From Calditerrivibrio sp. (GTDB lineage: Bacteria; Chrysiogenota; Deferribacteres; Deferribacterales; Calditerrivibrionaceae), in assembly GCA_026415135.1 (NCBI GenBank), contig JAOAHS010000019.1, positions 1-50,440 on the forward strand: DNA of 50,440 nucleotides, read 5' to 3'. The notes under the pieces were generated by a model. It was not told where the DNA came from. It worked only from the letters and a program-made list of their open reading frames with translations, and searched no databases. This document shows, piece by piece, positions 18,563-26,061 of this stretch (position 1 is its first letter; each line of letters opens with the position of its first letter). Both the position numbers and the translations under genes were made by a program.

Positions 18563-19158
18563 ATCTAACTATACTAAAAGAAGGGATATGGAAAAATAAT
18601 GGTGTTTTCAAACAAGTTTTGGGCATGTGTCCAACTCTTGCCGTAACTACATCTGTTAAAAACGGTTTGGGTATGGGACTTGCAACGACTTTTGTTTTAA
18701 TATGTTCAAATGTTGTTATATCTCTTATTAAGGATCTCATACCATCAAAGATCAGAATACCGGTTTTTATAGTTGTAATAGCAAGTTTTGTTACAATTGT
18801 AGATTTGGCGATGAATGCTTATTTACATGATCTTCATAAAGTTTTAGGTCTGTTTATTCCCCTTATAGTAGTAAATTGTATCATATTGGGTAGAGCAGAG
18901 AGTTTCGCATCGAAAAACTCTGTTTTATCCTCTATGCTTGATGGAGTGGGCATAGGCATAGGATTTACTTTGGCGCTTGCGATTTTAGGGGCATTAAGGG
19001 AGATACTTGGCAATGGATCGATTTTTGGAGTGGATCTCTTTGGGGAAAGCTTTGCACCTGCGATAGCTATGATCATGCCTCCAGGTGCTTTTATCGGGCT
19101 TGGATTTATTATGTTTTTTATCACTTTTTTTGAAAAAAGAAAGAATAGCAAGAGGTAG
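18559..19158 (+). CDS. rnfE: Rnf complex subunit RnfE
   Basis: A 199-residue, six-helix membrane subunit homologous to NqrD. Features: LKEGIWKNNGVFKQVLGMCPTLAVTTS at the N-terminus (with the conserved Cys in MCP), IVVNCIILGRAESFASKN in the middle (second conserved Cys), and LREILGNGSIFG. RnfA and RnfE together coordinate a membrane-embedded iron centre through these Cys residues. It is coupled to rnfG. Confidence 0.95.
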   Translation: MNLTILKEGIWKNNGVFKQVLGMCPTLAVTTSVKNGLGMGLATTFVLICSNVVISLIKDLIPSKIRIPVFIVVIASFVTIVDLAMNAYLHDLHKVLGLFIPLIVVNCIILGRAESFASKNSVLSSMLDGVGIGIGFTLALAILGALREILGNGSIFGVDLFGESFAPAIAMIMPPGAFIGLGFIMFFITFFEKRKNSKR

Positions 19159-19161
19159 TAG

Positions 19162-19737
19162 ATGGAATATATACTCCTTTTTATATCTGCAAGTATAGTA
19201 AATAATTTTGTATTAGCGAGGTTTTTGGGGATATGCCCATTCATCGGGGTGTCAAAAAAGCTGGATACATCCATAGGGATGTCCTTTGCTGTTATATTTG
19301 TGATGGGTGTATCTGGTATTGTTACTTGGATTATACAGTATGCAGTGTTAAATCCCCTGGATCTGGGTTATTTGCAGACGATAATATTTATATTGGTGAT
19401 AGCTTCATTGGTACAATTTGTAGAGATGGTAATAGAAAAAACTTCTCCAGCTCTTTATAGTAGCTTGGGTATATTTCTACCTTTGATTACTACAAATTGT
19501 GCAGTCTTAGGCGCAGCAATCTTGAATATCCAAAACAATTATAGTTTCCTTCAGATGTTGATCTTCACTATTGGGTCTGCTGTTGGGTTTTCTATAGCTC
19601 TTGTGATCTTTTCAGGTATCAGGGAAAGGATTGAATTGTCTGATATACCATTTTATTTTAGAGGATTACCGATTACGCTTATCACTGCTGGTATTTTATC
19701 ATTAGCTTTTATGGGATTTAGTGGACTAGTAAAATAG
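19162..19737 (+). CDS. rnfA: Rnf complex subunit RnfA
   Basis: A 191-residue, six-helix membrane subunit homologous to Nqr[21 protein letters not shown] (conserved Cys in ICP) and [16 protein letters not shown] (second conserved Cys) mark the family and mirror RnfE in inverted topology. Three bases separate it from rnfE. Confidence 0.95.
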   Translation: MEYILLFISASIVNNFVLARFLGICPFIGVSKKLDTSIGMSFAVIFVMGVSGIVTWIIQYAVLNPLDLGYLQTIIFILVIASLVQFVEMVIEKTSPALYSSLGIFLPLITTNCAVLGAAILNIQNNYSFLQMLIFTIGSAVGFSIALVIFSGIRERIELSDIPFYFRGLPITLITAGILSLAFMGFSGLVK

Positions 19738-19745
19738 GAGTGGTT

Positions 19746-20531
19746 ATGATAGAGCCTGTAATTGTTTTGGGTTTGGCTGGAACTATTGCTGGGACGGGGC
19801 TTTGGATAGCTTCGAAAAAGTTTTCTGTTCAAAAGGATGAAAGGGTCGTAAAACTAATAGATATATTACCTGCTGCTAATTGTGGTGGATGTGGTTATCC
19901 CGGTTGTGCTGCTTTCGCAGAGGCATTGATAAGTGGTGAAGCAGGTATTTCTGGATGTCCAGTTGGTGGCAATGATGTGGCTATGAAGATAGCGGAGATA
20001 CTTGGTGTAGAGTTTACAAGTACCTATAAGAAGGTAGCCAGAGTCAGGTGTAATGGGGGCCATTCCAATTGCGAGGAAAGATACGATTATGAAGGTCCAG
20101 GAGATTGCCATAGTATTGTAATGTTGGCTGGGGGGATTAAATTTTGTATATATGGCTGTGTTGGTGGTGGAAGTTGCGTTACTGCCTGTAAATTTGATGC
20201 CATGTATATGAATGAAGAAGGCTTACCCTCCATCGATGAAGAAAAATGCACTGCATGTGCAGCTTGTGTAAAGGCATGCCCTAGAAAGCTTATTGAGATT
20301 GTTCCTTATGATAAGAAATTTTTGGTAAGCTGTAGATCTTTTGATAAGGGTGTGGATGCCAAGGCATTTTGCAAAGTAGCTTGTATAGCCTGTAAACTGT
20401 GTCAAAAAAATTGTCCATCTGATGCAATAGTAGTGGAGAATAACTTAGCATACATCATTCCAGATAAATGTACAAACTGTGGAAAGTGCGAGGAGATTTG
20501 TCCTACTAAGGCCATTAAGAGATATGATTAA
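19746..20531 (+). CDS. rnfB: Rnf complex subunit RnfB, long multi-cluster form
   Basis: A 261-residue membrane-anchored iron-sulfur protein that takes electrons from ferredoxin. Residues 5-24 form the membrane anchor; [17 protein letters not shown] with a later CPVGG is the N-terminal [4Fe-4S] motif. It then carries several ferredoxin-like clusters: [47 protein letters not shown] and [15 protein letters not shown]. This is the long form seen in many anaerobes, not the shorter enterobacterial one. AGGAG lies five bases before the ATG, favouring this start over an in-frame GTG at 19740. Confidence 0.94.
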   Translation: MIEPVIVLGLAGTIAGTGLWIASKKFSVQKDERVVKLIDILPAANCGGCGYPGCAAFAEALISGEAGISGCPVGGNDVAMKIAEILGVEFTSTYKKVARVRCNGGHSNCEERYDYEGPGDCHSIVMLAGGIKFCIYGCVGGGSCVTACKFDAMYMNEEGLPSIDEEKCTACAACVKACPRKLIEIVPYDKKFLVSCRSFDKGVDAKAFCKVACIACKLCQKNCPSDAIVVENNLAYIIPDKCTNCGKCEEICPTKAIKRYD

Positions 20532-20540
20532 GGTATTTCT

Positions 20541-21029
20541 ATGAAAAGATATATTGTTTTTATTCCTGTTTTAATCATCGTTGTTTTTTTAGTGTATTAT
20601 TTTTACCCTAAGAAAGTTAAAAAAGTTGTTATTGATAGTGAAACACTTAAAAACAAGGTGGAAGATGTCATTGTCTTTAAAAGAATAGATAACAATGAAG
20701 AGCTATCTTTAAAAGCTTTAAATGAGTTATCAAAAGATGGTAAAAAGGGCTTTACAGAGGTTCCTGATAATATAAGATTTCTAAAAGTGGTTTTCGATAA
20801 TAGTTCAAAGGTTGTTACTGTTTATGCAGAGTTTAGGGGGCCAAAGGAACATTTGGGTGATTTTCAGGAATATAAGATCTTACTTCAAATATTTCAGACT
20901 GTTAAATTAAATATTCCAGAATCTGAAAAGTTTAGATTGGTATTTTCTGGGGAGACACCTTTTTCTAATATAAGAAGTGATGGGTTATACATGATTGAGG
21001 GTGAAAATATTGTTATGGTGGGTGAATAG
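20541..21029 (+). CDS. GerMN-like membrane-anchored protein
   Basis: A 162-residue protein with an N-terminal membrane anchor (residues 4-22) and an exported domain resembling GerMN (sporulation and spore germination domain, also common in non-spore-formers). The pattern ALNELSKDGKKGFTEVPDNIRFLKVVFDNSSKVVTVYAEF fits the GerMN core; the match is by eye and weak. The gene order GerMN-like, rph, rdgB recurs in other anaerobes such as Geobacter-type genomes, as far as I recall. Possible role in the envelope, perhaps with the PBP downstream. Confidence 0.6.
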   Translation: MKRYIVFIPVLIIVVFLVYYFYPKKVKKVVIDSETLKNKVEDVIVFKRIDNNEELSLKALNELSKDGKKGFTEVPDNIRFLKVVFDNSSKVVTVYAEFRGPKEHLGDFQEYKILLQIFQTVKLNIPESEKFRLVFSGETPFSNIRSDGLYMIEGENIVMVGE

Positions 21030-21746
21030 ATGAGAATAGATGGAAGGGATAATAAACAGTTAAGAGAGATAAGAGTAGTAAAAAATTATATAAGGTATCC
21101 AGAAGGGTCGGTGTTGATAGAGTATGGTTTAACCAAAGTGATATGTAATGTCTCTGTTACAGACGGTGTACCGCCTTTTTTAAAAGGTACGAATACTGGT
21201 TGGTTAACAGCTGAATATTCTATGTTGCCAAGGGCAACGCATATCAGGAATCAAAGGGAATCTCAAAAGGGTAAATTAAGTGGCAGAACTCAGGAGATTT
21301 CAAGACTTATTGGAAGATCCTTAAGAACATCTATCGATCTTACTAAGATTGGTGAAAGAACTATAGTAGTGGACTGTGACGTTATACAGGCGGATGGAGG
21401 GACAAGGACTGCTTCTATTACTGGCGGTTGTATTGCTCTTTATTTGGCTTCAGAGAAGATGATGAGAGATTTTGGTATAGAAAATCCTATGAAAGAGCTT
21501 GTAGCTGCAGTTAGTTTGGGGATTGTCAATGGGGAGATCATGCTTGATCTCTGTTATGAAGAGGATTCTGTTGCAGAAGTTGACATGAATCTTGTGGCAA
21601 ATAGTAACTTGGAGATTATTGAAATTCAGGGGACATCAGAAAAATCCCCTTTTAATAAAACTGTTTTAGATGAAATGCTTCAAGTGGGCTTATATGGCAT
21701 AAATCAGCTTGTGTATATACAGAGAAAAGTTCTTGAAATGGTATGA
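21030..21746 (+). CDS. rph: Ribonuclease PH
   Basis: A 238-residue phosphorolytic 3'-5' exoribonuclease that trims tRNA 3' ends. RIDGRDNKQLREIRVV, the Arg-rich SMLPRATHIRNQRES, GRTQEISRLIGRSLR and CDVIQADGGTRTASITGG are all standard. Full length. Starts on the base after the preceding stop and overlaps rdgB by four bases; rph-rdgB pairing is widespread. Confidence 0.97.
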   Translation: MRIDGRDNKQLREIRVVKNYIRYPEGSVLIEYGLTKVICNVSVTDGVPPFLKGTNTGWLTAEYSMLPRATHIRNQRESQKGKLSGRTQEISRLIGRSLRTSIDLTKIGERTIVVDCDVIQADGGTRTASITGGCIALYLASEKMMRDFGIENPMKELVAAVSLGIVNGEIMLDLCYEEDSVAEVDMNLVANSNLEIIEIQGTSEKSPFNKTVLDEMLQVGLYGINQLVYIQRKVLEMV

Positions 21747-22333
21747 AGTTACTTTTATCTACAAAGAATAGACATAAATTACGAGAGATAAAGGAGATTT
21801 TAGAACCGGTGGGTATTGTTGTAGAATCTGTTTATGACTATGTGAATATAGGTGATATAGAAGAGACAGGTAGCACTTTTGAAGAAAATGCAGCTTTAAA
21901 GGCTATCGAAATATCTAAGTATGTTGATGAATATGTTATTGCGGATGATTCTGGTATTTCTGTGGATTATCTTGGTGGTGCTCCAGGGGTTTATTCGGCA
22001 AGGTTTGCAGGTAAAAATGCCACAGATGATGAAAATAATAACCTTTTACTGAATAAGTTACAAGATATCCCCTTTGAAAAAAGGGATGCTAAATATGAGT
22101 GTGTGATAGCTCTTGCCAAATCAGGAAGACTTGTAAAGACCTTTTATGGTGATTGTAAGGGTTATATAGGTTTTGAGTATAGAGGTGAGAATGGTTTTGG
22201 CTATGATCCGATTTTTGTTCTGGAAGATGGCAGGCATATGGCTGAGTTATCCCCTGAAGAGAAAAACAGAATCAGTCACAGATATAAGGCATTGGTTAAA
22301 CTGAGGGATTTTTTAACAAGCAATTTTAGATGA
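21743..22333 (+). CDS. rdgB: XTP/dITP diphosphatase (RdgB/HAM1)
   Basis: A 196-residue house-cleaning pyrophosphatase that hydrolyses dITP and XTP. LLLSTKNRHKLREIKEIL at the N-terminus, VIADDSGISVDYLGGAPGVYSARFAG in the middle, and FGYDPIFVL and NRISHRYKAL near the end are the family motifs. Overlaps both neighbours by ATGA. Confidence 0.96.
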   Translation: MKLLLSTKNRHKLREIKEILEPVGIVVESVYDYVNIGDIEETGSTFEENAALKAIEISKYVDEYVIADDSGISVDYLGGAPGVYSARFAGKNATDDENNNLLLNKLQDIPFEKRDAKYECVIALAKSGRLVKTFYGDCKGYIGFEYRGENGFGYDPIFVLEDGRHMAELSPEEKNRISHRYKALVKLRDFLTSNFR

Positions 22334-23973
22334 GAAAGTCTTTTCTTTTTTTATCTTTGTTTATTGTAATTTTGCTAACAATTTTTTCTCTAACTCTGAG
22401 AGGAATCAGTATCAAAATAGGTGGTAATGTTTATCGTGAGTATATATCCTATACAAACCCTGAAGAAAAAAGAATGATATTTTTAGATATGTATGGAAAA
22501 AAGTTCTTTGAAAAGACAGTTATTTACAGCGGTGACTTGTCCTTAGCGGATATTGATGACATTTCTATGAAGTTTTTAATGCACAGATGCCAACAGACAA
22601 AAAAAACTAATCCATTTTATAGTTATCTTTTCGGGTTAAATGGAGACAGTTTGAATAAGATATTTTGGGGTTGTTTGCCAAAGAGCTTCGACAACAGTTT
22701 TGTGGAGTATGCTTTTTATAACTATATTTTTAAAAATGCAGACCTTAAAATGCTTGGAAAAACGATTTTAAATAGGCTCCAATATGACAATATGACTTAT
22801 GGGTTGCAGGGGTTGTCCCGTAAAATTTTTGGGCGTGATTACTCAAACTTAAATCATAGCGAAAAACTTTACCTTTTTTATCTCTTTGATAGAGCTGAAC
22901 AATCTATGAAATTTGAAGAATATAAACAAGCGGTGTATAAGATCTATGATAAGAGTAGGTTAAACTTTAGTAGTGAAAAAAGAATTGATGATTTTCCCCA
23001 TGTTTCTCAGATTGTTTTAAAGGAATTAACAGAAATGGGGTTTGCAGTTTTACCACATGAAACCATTGTGGAGACAAGTTTTGACAGTAGATTATATGTG
23101 AAAGTTATTGATACATTAATATCATATTTTGATAAGAAGGATTCGGCTTTACAGTCTGCTGGAATAATTGTTAATGCCAAAACCGGTGAGATACTTACGA
23201 TCTTCGGTTCGAAAAATGGTAATGGACGATTGAATAGATCCCTCCATTTGAGAAGACAGATAGGATCTGTCTATAAGCCTGTGGTATATATAGCGGCTTT
23301 TGAAAAGGGGATTAGTCCTTTGGATATTATAGAGGATAAACCAACAGTATATGGAAAAGGTAAAAATGCTTATGCACCAAAAAATTTCGAAGATTTCTAT
23401 ATGGGTAAGACAAAGGTAGAGAATGCACTTATTTATTCCCTTAATAATGGGACGTTACAGGTGGCGTTAAAAACTGGTCTTGACAATGTAGCAAAGATGT
23501 CTGAAAAGCTTGGATTACCTGCTAAACCTCTTCTTGGTTTCTGTCTTGGTTCTGGTGAATACAATGTTATTGAGGTGGCTAACTATATAAGCGTTATTGC
23601 TAATGATGGAGTTAAGAAACGTATAGGATTTGTGAAATCTCTAAAAAATAAAGATGATAATTCCTCAATATTTGTTTCAGAAAGTGAAGAAAGAGTTTTT
23701 TCCAATTCTACTGCGGAAATTATAAGAAAGATACTTGAAAAAGTTGTGAGAATAGGTACTGCAAAAGGTGCTGGTTTAATGAAAGGAACCTTTGGAAAAA
23801 CTGGGACAACAAACGATTCCAGAGATGTGTGGTTTGCTTCTGGCTTTGGTGATTATGTCATTGTTGTTTGGATAGGAAGGGACGATTACAAACCGATGGG
23901 GGAAAAAGCCACAGGCGGTGGATTAGCTGCACCGTTGGTAGCTAAATTACAGAGGGTTGTTCTTGAAAGATAG
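22330..23973 (+). CDS. Penicillin-binding protein with decayed GT51 domain
   Basis: A 547-residue membrane protein (helix at about 5-23). The transpeptidase half is intact-looking: SxxK as S313-V-Y-K316, SxN as S370-L-N372, KTG at K490 within FGKTGTTNDSRDVWFASGF. The N-terminal half keeps late traces of a class A glycosyltransferase (YGLQGLSRKIFGRDYSNLNHSEKLYLF, like the YGxxxAAxxYFGKxxxxLTxxExAxLA segment), but the catalytic EDxxFxxHxG motif is missing; the equivalent region near residues 92-102 reads KTNPFYSYLFG. It is thus probably only a DD-transpeptidase. ATGA-coupled to rdgB. Confidence 0.82.
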   Translation: MRKSFLFLSLFIVILLTIFSLTLRGISIKIGGNVYREYISYTNPEEKRMIFLDMYGKKFFEKTVIYSGDLSLADIDDISMKFLMHRCQQTKKTNPFYSYLFGLNGDSLNKIFWGCLPKSFDNSFVEYAFYNYIFKNADLKMLGKTILNRLQYDNMTYGLQGLSRKIFGRDYSNLNHSEKLYLFYLFDRAEQSMKFEEYKQAVYKIYDKSRLNFSSEKRIDDFPHVSQIVLKELTEMGFAVLPHETIVETSFDSRLYVKVIDTLISYFDKKDSALQSAGIIVNAKTGEILTIFGSKNGNGRLNRSLHLRRQIGSVYKPVVYIAAFEKGISPLDIIEDKPTVYGKGKNAYAPKNFEDFYMGKTKVENALIYSLNNGTLQVALKTGLDNVAKMSEKLGLPAKPLLGFCLGSGEYNVIEVANYISVIANDGVKKRIGFVKSLKNKDDNSSIFVSESEERVFSNSTAEIIRKILEKVVRIGTAKGAGLMKGTFGKTGTTNDSRDVWFASGFGDYVIVVWIGRDDYKPMGEKATGGGLAAPLVAKLQRVVLER

Positions 23974-24002
23974 ATACCCCTCGATATTGACAGAGGGGTA
24001 TC
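23973..24002. repeat. 10-bp perfect inverted repeat between convergent genes
   Basis: GATACCCCTC (23973-23982) and GAGGGGTATC (23993-24002) are exact reverse complements with a 10-base loop. It starts at the PBP stop codon and ends just before the stop of the leftward stress-protein gene. There is no T tract on either side, so it may be an mRNA-end hairpin or a Rho-linked bidirectional barrier rather than a classic terminator. Confidence 0.6.
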
Positions 24003-24009
24003 CAGTATG

Positions 24010-24450
24010 CTAATCCCTCACTACTAATACAGATTTTTTAGATCTTCTGACCACTTTTTCAGTAGTACTACCGAAAAAGACGTCCTCAAAAAATGTTTTT
24101 GTATGGGATGCAATTACAACTAAATCTATATCCATCTCTATTTCTGCTTTTAAGATTTCATTGTATGCTACACCTTCTTTTATACATGTGGTGATTTTGA
24201 TATTGGGTTTTGAACATTTTTGTATCTGTTCTGCAAATTTTTCTTCTATATCTTTCATGGTGGCTTCTTGTAACTCTTTGATCACCTCTTCTGAAAGATA
24301 TTGCTCGATTATAGCCACATCGATCACCTTAACGTGTAACAGAATAATTTCTGAGCCAAAAGCTTCAGCTATTTCAGTGGCTTTCTTTAATGCTTTACAA
24401 GAAGCTTCAGAAAAATCTGTTGGAACCAAAATCTTTTTTACATTTATCAT
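24010..24450 (-). CDS. Universal stress protein (UspA family)
   Basis: A 146-residue single-domain Usp protein. N-terminal VKKILVPTDFSEASCKALKKA and the C-terminal nucleotide-binding motif VIASHTKTFFEDVFFGSTTEKVVRRSKKSVLVV (G-2x-G-9x-G(S/T) type, partly altered: the first Gly is replaced) are clear. It is probably an ATP-binding stress protein. AGGAGG six bases before the ATG at 24450 fixes the start over an upstream TTG. Transcribed divergently from the rhodanese lipoprotein. Confidence 0.9.
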   Translation of the reverse strand: MINVKKILVPTDFSEASCKALKKATEIAEAFGSEIILLHVKVIDVAIIEQYLSEEVIKELQEATMKDIEEKFAEQIQKCSKPNIKITTCIKEGVAYNEILKAEIEMDIDLVVIASHTKTFFEDVFFGSTTEKVVRRSKKSVLVVRD

Positions 24451-24481
24451 AATCAACCTCCTGGTATTATCTTATAATAAC

Positions 24482-24490
24482 ATTATACCA
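24482..24490 (-). promoter_or_regulatory. Extended -10 promoter of the universal stress gene
   Basis: On the minus strand TGGTATAAT (extended -10, TGnTATAAT) occurs 32 bases before the start codon, with only a weak -35. It is overlapped by two inverted repeats: TATAAT-AAC-ATTATA (24473-24487) and ATCTTAT/ATAAGAT (24469-24475 and 24490-24496), possible regulator sites or transcript hairpins. Confidence 0.5.
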
Positions 24491-24565
24491 TAAGATTTTA
24501 TTTTTACTACAAAAAAACTATATGGTTAATTCGAATATTTGAATATATAGATATGTCTTGTGTAA

Positions 24566-24582
24566 CGTTATGATAAATAACG
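24566..24582. promoter_or_regulatory. Perfect palindrome, candidate operator
   Basis: CGTTAT-GATAA-ATAACG is an exact 6-bp inverted repeat with a 5-base spacer. It is centred about 32 bases upstream of the TTGACA box of the rhodanese lipoprotein promoter, a position suited to an activator, and also lies upstream of the divergent stress gene. Confidence 0.4.
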
Positions 24583-24602
24583 AGTTTTTGTTGTAAAAAG
24601 TC

Positions 24603-24637
24603 TTGACAAATGCGTTTTCAGAACGTATACTGTATAC
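24603..24637 (+). promoter_or_regulatory. Strong sigma70 promoter with overlapping GTATAC palindrome
   Basis: TTGACA (24603-24608), 17-base spacer, TATACT (24626-24631): near-consensus. GTATAC-T-GTATAC (24625-24637) covers the -10 box and likely start point and is a 13-base palindrome, a plausible repressor site. A full AAAGGAGG follows ahead of the start codon. Confidence 0.8.
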
Positions 24638-24658
24638 AACTACAAAAGGAGGTTTGTT

Positions 24659-25933
24659 ATGATGTTTAAAAAGTTGCTAACTTTATTGATGGTGCTGGCA
24701 GTTGCAATGATGTTTGGATGTGCTGGTGCTCAAAAACAAGAGGTGGCCAAACCTGAAGCAAAACCTGAGACAAAATCTGAGACAAAGCAGGAAGTAAAAC
24801 AGGAACAAAAAGGTGGCGAGGTCCCTGCTGGTAAAACAGTGGAACAGATTATTAAAGAAGCAAAATTTGAAATTGTAAACTATGATTATGTAAAAGCAAA
24901 GCTAGGTGATCAACTTAGAAAATTCAATCAACTGGTGATTATAGACGCAAGACCAGAGAGGATGTATCAGACTGCTCATATTCCAAGTGCGATAAATATA
25001 CCAGATACTCATATCGATAAGTTTTTTCCACAGTTGGAGCAGTTTAAAGTTGCAAAAGATACCGAAATAATTACTTATTGTGGTGGTGTTAATTGTATAA
25101 AAAGCTATAATGTTGCAAAGTTTTTAAGGGATAAGGGGTATACTAATGTAAAGATCTATCTTGCTGGTGATCCTGAATACTCCACAAAATCGTTCATGGA
25201 GATCAGTACTCCATATGCAGAAAAACTCCATAAAGAAGGGGTGTTGTTCATCGATGCAAGACCAGAATTGGTTTATAAAAAGGGTACAATTCCAGGTGCT
25301 ATAAACATACCAGATACAAAATTCTCTGTGAATCAGGAGCCTTACATGAAACTATTACCACAGGATAAAAACACCAAAATGGTTGTCTTCTGTGGTGGAT
25401 ATGCATGTGTGAAATCTCACATTGTAGCAGAAATCCTTTATAACAAAGGATATAAAAATGTTGTGGTATATGCAGCTGGTGAACCAGAATGGAAGGAGAA
25501 AGGATTACCAATAGTTATTCCTGGTCAGGAAGCTCAGCCAGCTAAAAAAGATGAAGCCAAACCAGCTGATGGTGCAGGAGCTATAAAAGCTGGAAAAGAT
25601 GAGGGTACCGTAGATAAAGAGTTTTTTAAAACGCTTATAGATTCAAGACCTGATAATATAGTGATAATAGACGTTAGGAATCCAAATGAATTTCAGAATG
25701 GACATGTTAAAGGTGCTATAAATATCCCTGTGGATGATCTGTATAAGAAAGGGTGCGATTCAGTTATTTCAAGGCTTCCAAAGGATAAGAATATTATCTT
25801 TATGTGTGCTTCTGGAGCAAGGGCTGGTGAAATGTGGTTTGGTCTTAAAGATGATTGTAAATACAATATGAAAGGCATCTACTTCCTTGATGCAAAAGTG
25901 GATTATTCCTCAGGTCAGTGTGTAATTAAGTAA
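24659..25933 (+). CDS. Lipoprotein with three rhodanese domains
   Basis: A 424-residue exported protein. The signal peptide ends in a lipobox-like AMMFGC, so Cys21 is the likely lipidated residue; a Lys/Glu/Pro-rich linker follows (about 25-60). Three rhodanese domains occupy about 65-180, 180-285 and 315-424, each with an IDARP or IDVRNPNEF start and a GAINIP or SAINIP segment. Active-site loops are CGGVNC, CGGYAC and CASGAR: the first two end in Cys where Arg is usual, the third is classical. It likely handles sulfane sulfur or thiols in the periplasm. It has its own strong promoter and terminator. Confidence 0.88.
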   Translation: MMFKKLLTLLMVLAVAMMFGCAGAQKQEVAKPEAKPETKSETKQEVKQEQKGGEVPAGKTVEQIIKEAKFEIVNYDYVKAKLGDQLRKFNQLVIIDARPERMYQTAHIPSAINIPDTHIDKFFPQLEQFKVAKDTEIITYCGGVNCIKSYNVAKFLRDKGYTNVKIYLAGDPEYSTKSFMEISTPYAEKLHKEGVLFIDARPELVYKKGTIPGAINIPDTKFSVNQEPYMKLLPQDKNTKMVVFCGGYACVKSHIVAEILYNKGYKNVVVYAAGEPEWKEKGLPIVIPGQEAQPAKKDEAKPADGAGAIKAGKDEGTVDKEFFKTLIDSRPDNIVIIDVRNPNEFQNGHVKGAINIPVDDLYKKGCDSVISRLPKDKNIIFMCASGARAGEMWFGLKDDCKYNMKGIYFLDAKVDYSSGQCVIK

Positions 25934-25965
25934 GATTATTCTCAGATTTGACTAAATAAAGTAGG

Positions 25966-25992
25966 GCCACCTTTATGGTGGCTTTTTTTTTT
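25966..25992 (+). terminator. Rho-independent terminator after the rhodanese gene
   Basis: Perfect stem GCCACC (25966-25971) and GGTGGC (25977-25982) with loop TTTAT, followed by ten T. The stem is essentially the same sequence as the glyQ terminator with arms swapped. Confidence 0.92.
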
Positions 25993-26000
25993 AAAATGAG

Positions 26001-26029
26001 TTGTAATTCTTCGTTATTTTATATAAAAT
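26001..26029 (+). promoter_or_regulatory. Candidate promoter of the PhnD-like/EAL pair
   Basis: TTGTAA (26001-26006) and TAAAAT (26024-26029) with a 17-base spacer, directly after the terminator and 33 bases before the chosen GTG start. Confidence 0.45.
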
Positions 26030-26061
26030 TAAAAAAAATTCCCTGTTTTGGAGAGATTGTT

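Noticed and set aside
18834-19274. 146-residue minus-strand frame across rnfE/rnfA
   Set aside because: Antisense of two well-supported membrane proteins; Pro/Lys-rich shadow.
8392-25992. Two nearly identical GCCACC/GGTGGC hairpins (8392-8408 and 25966-25982) as a dispersed repeat
   Set aside because: They match only in the 6-bp stem and function; flanks differ, so they are independent terminators.
25975-26061. Upstream ATG extension of the PhnD-like gene
   Set aside because: The extension would begin in the loop of a strong terminator and lacks a ribosome binding site; the GTG at 26062 has GGAGAG and is followed at once by a signal peptide.
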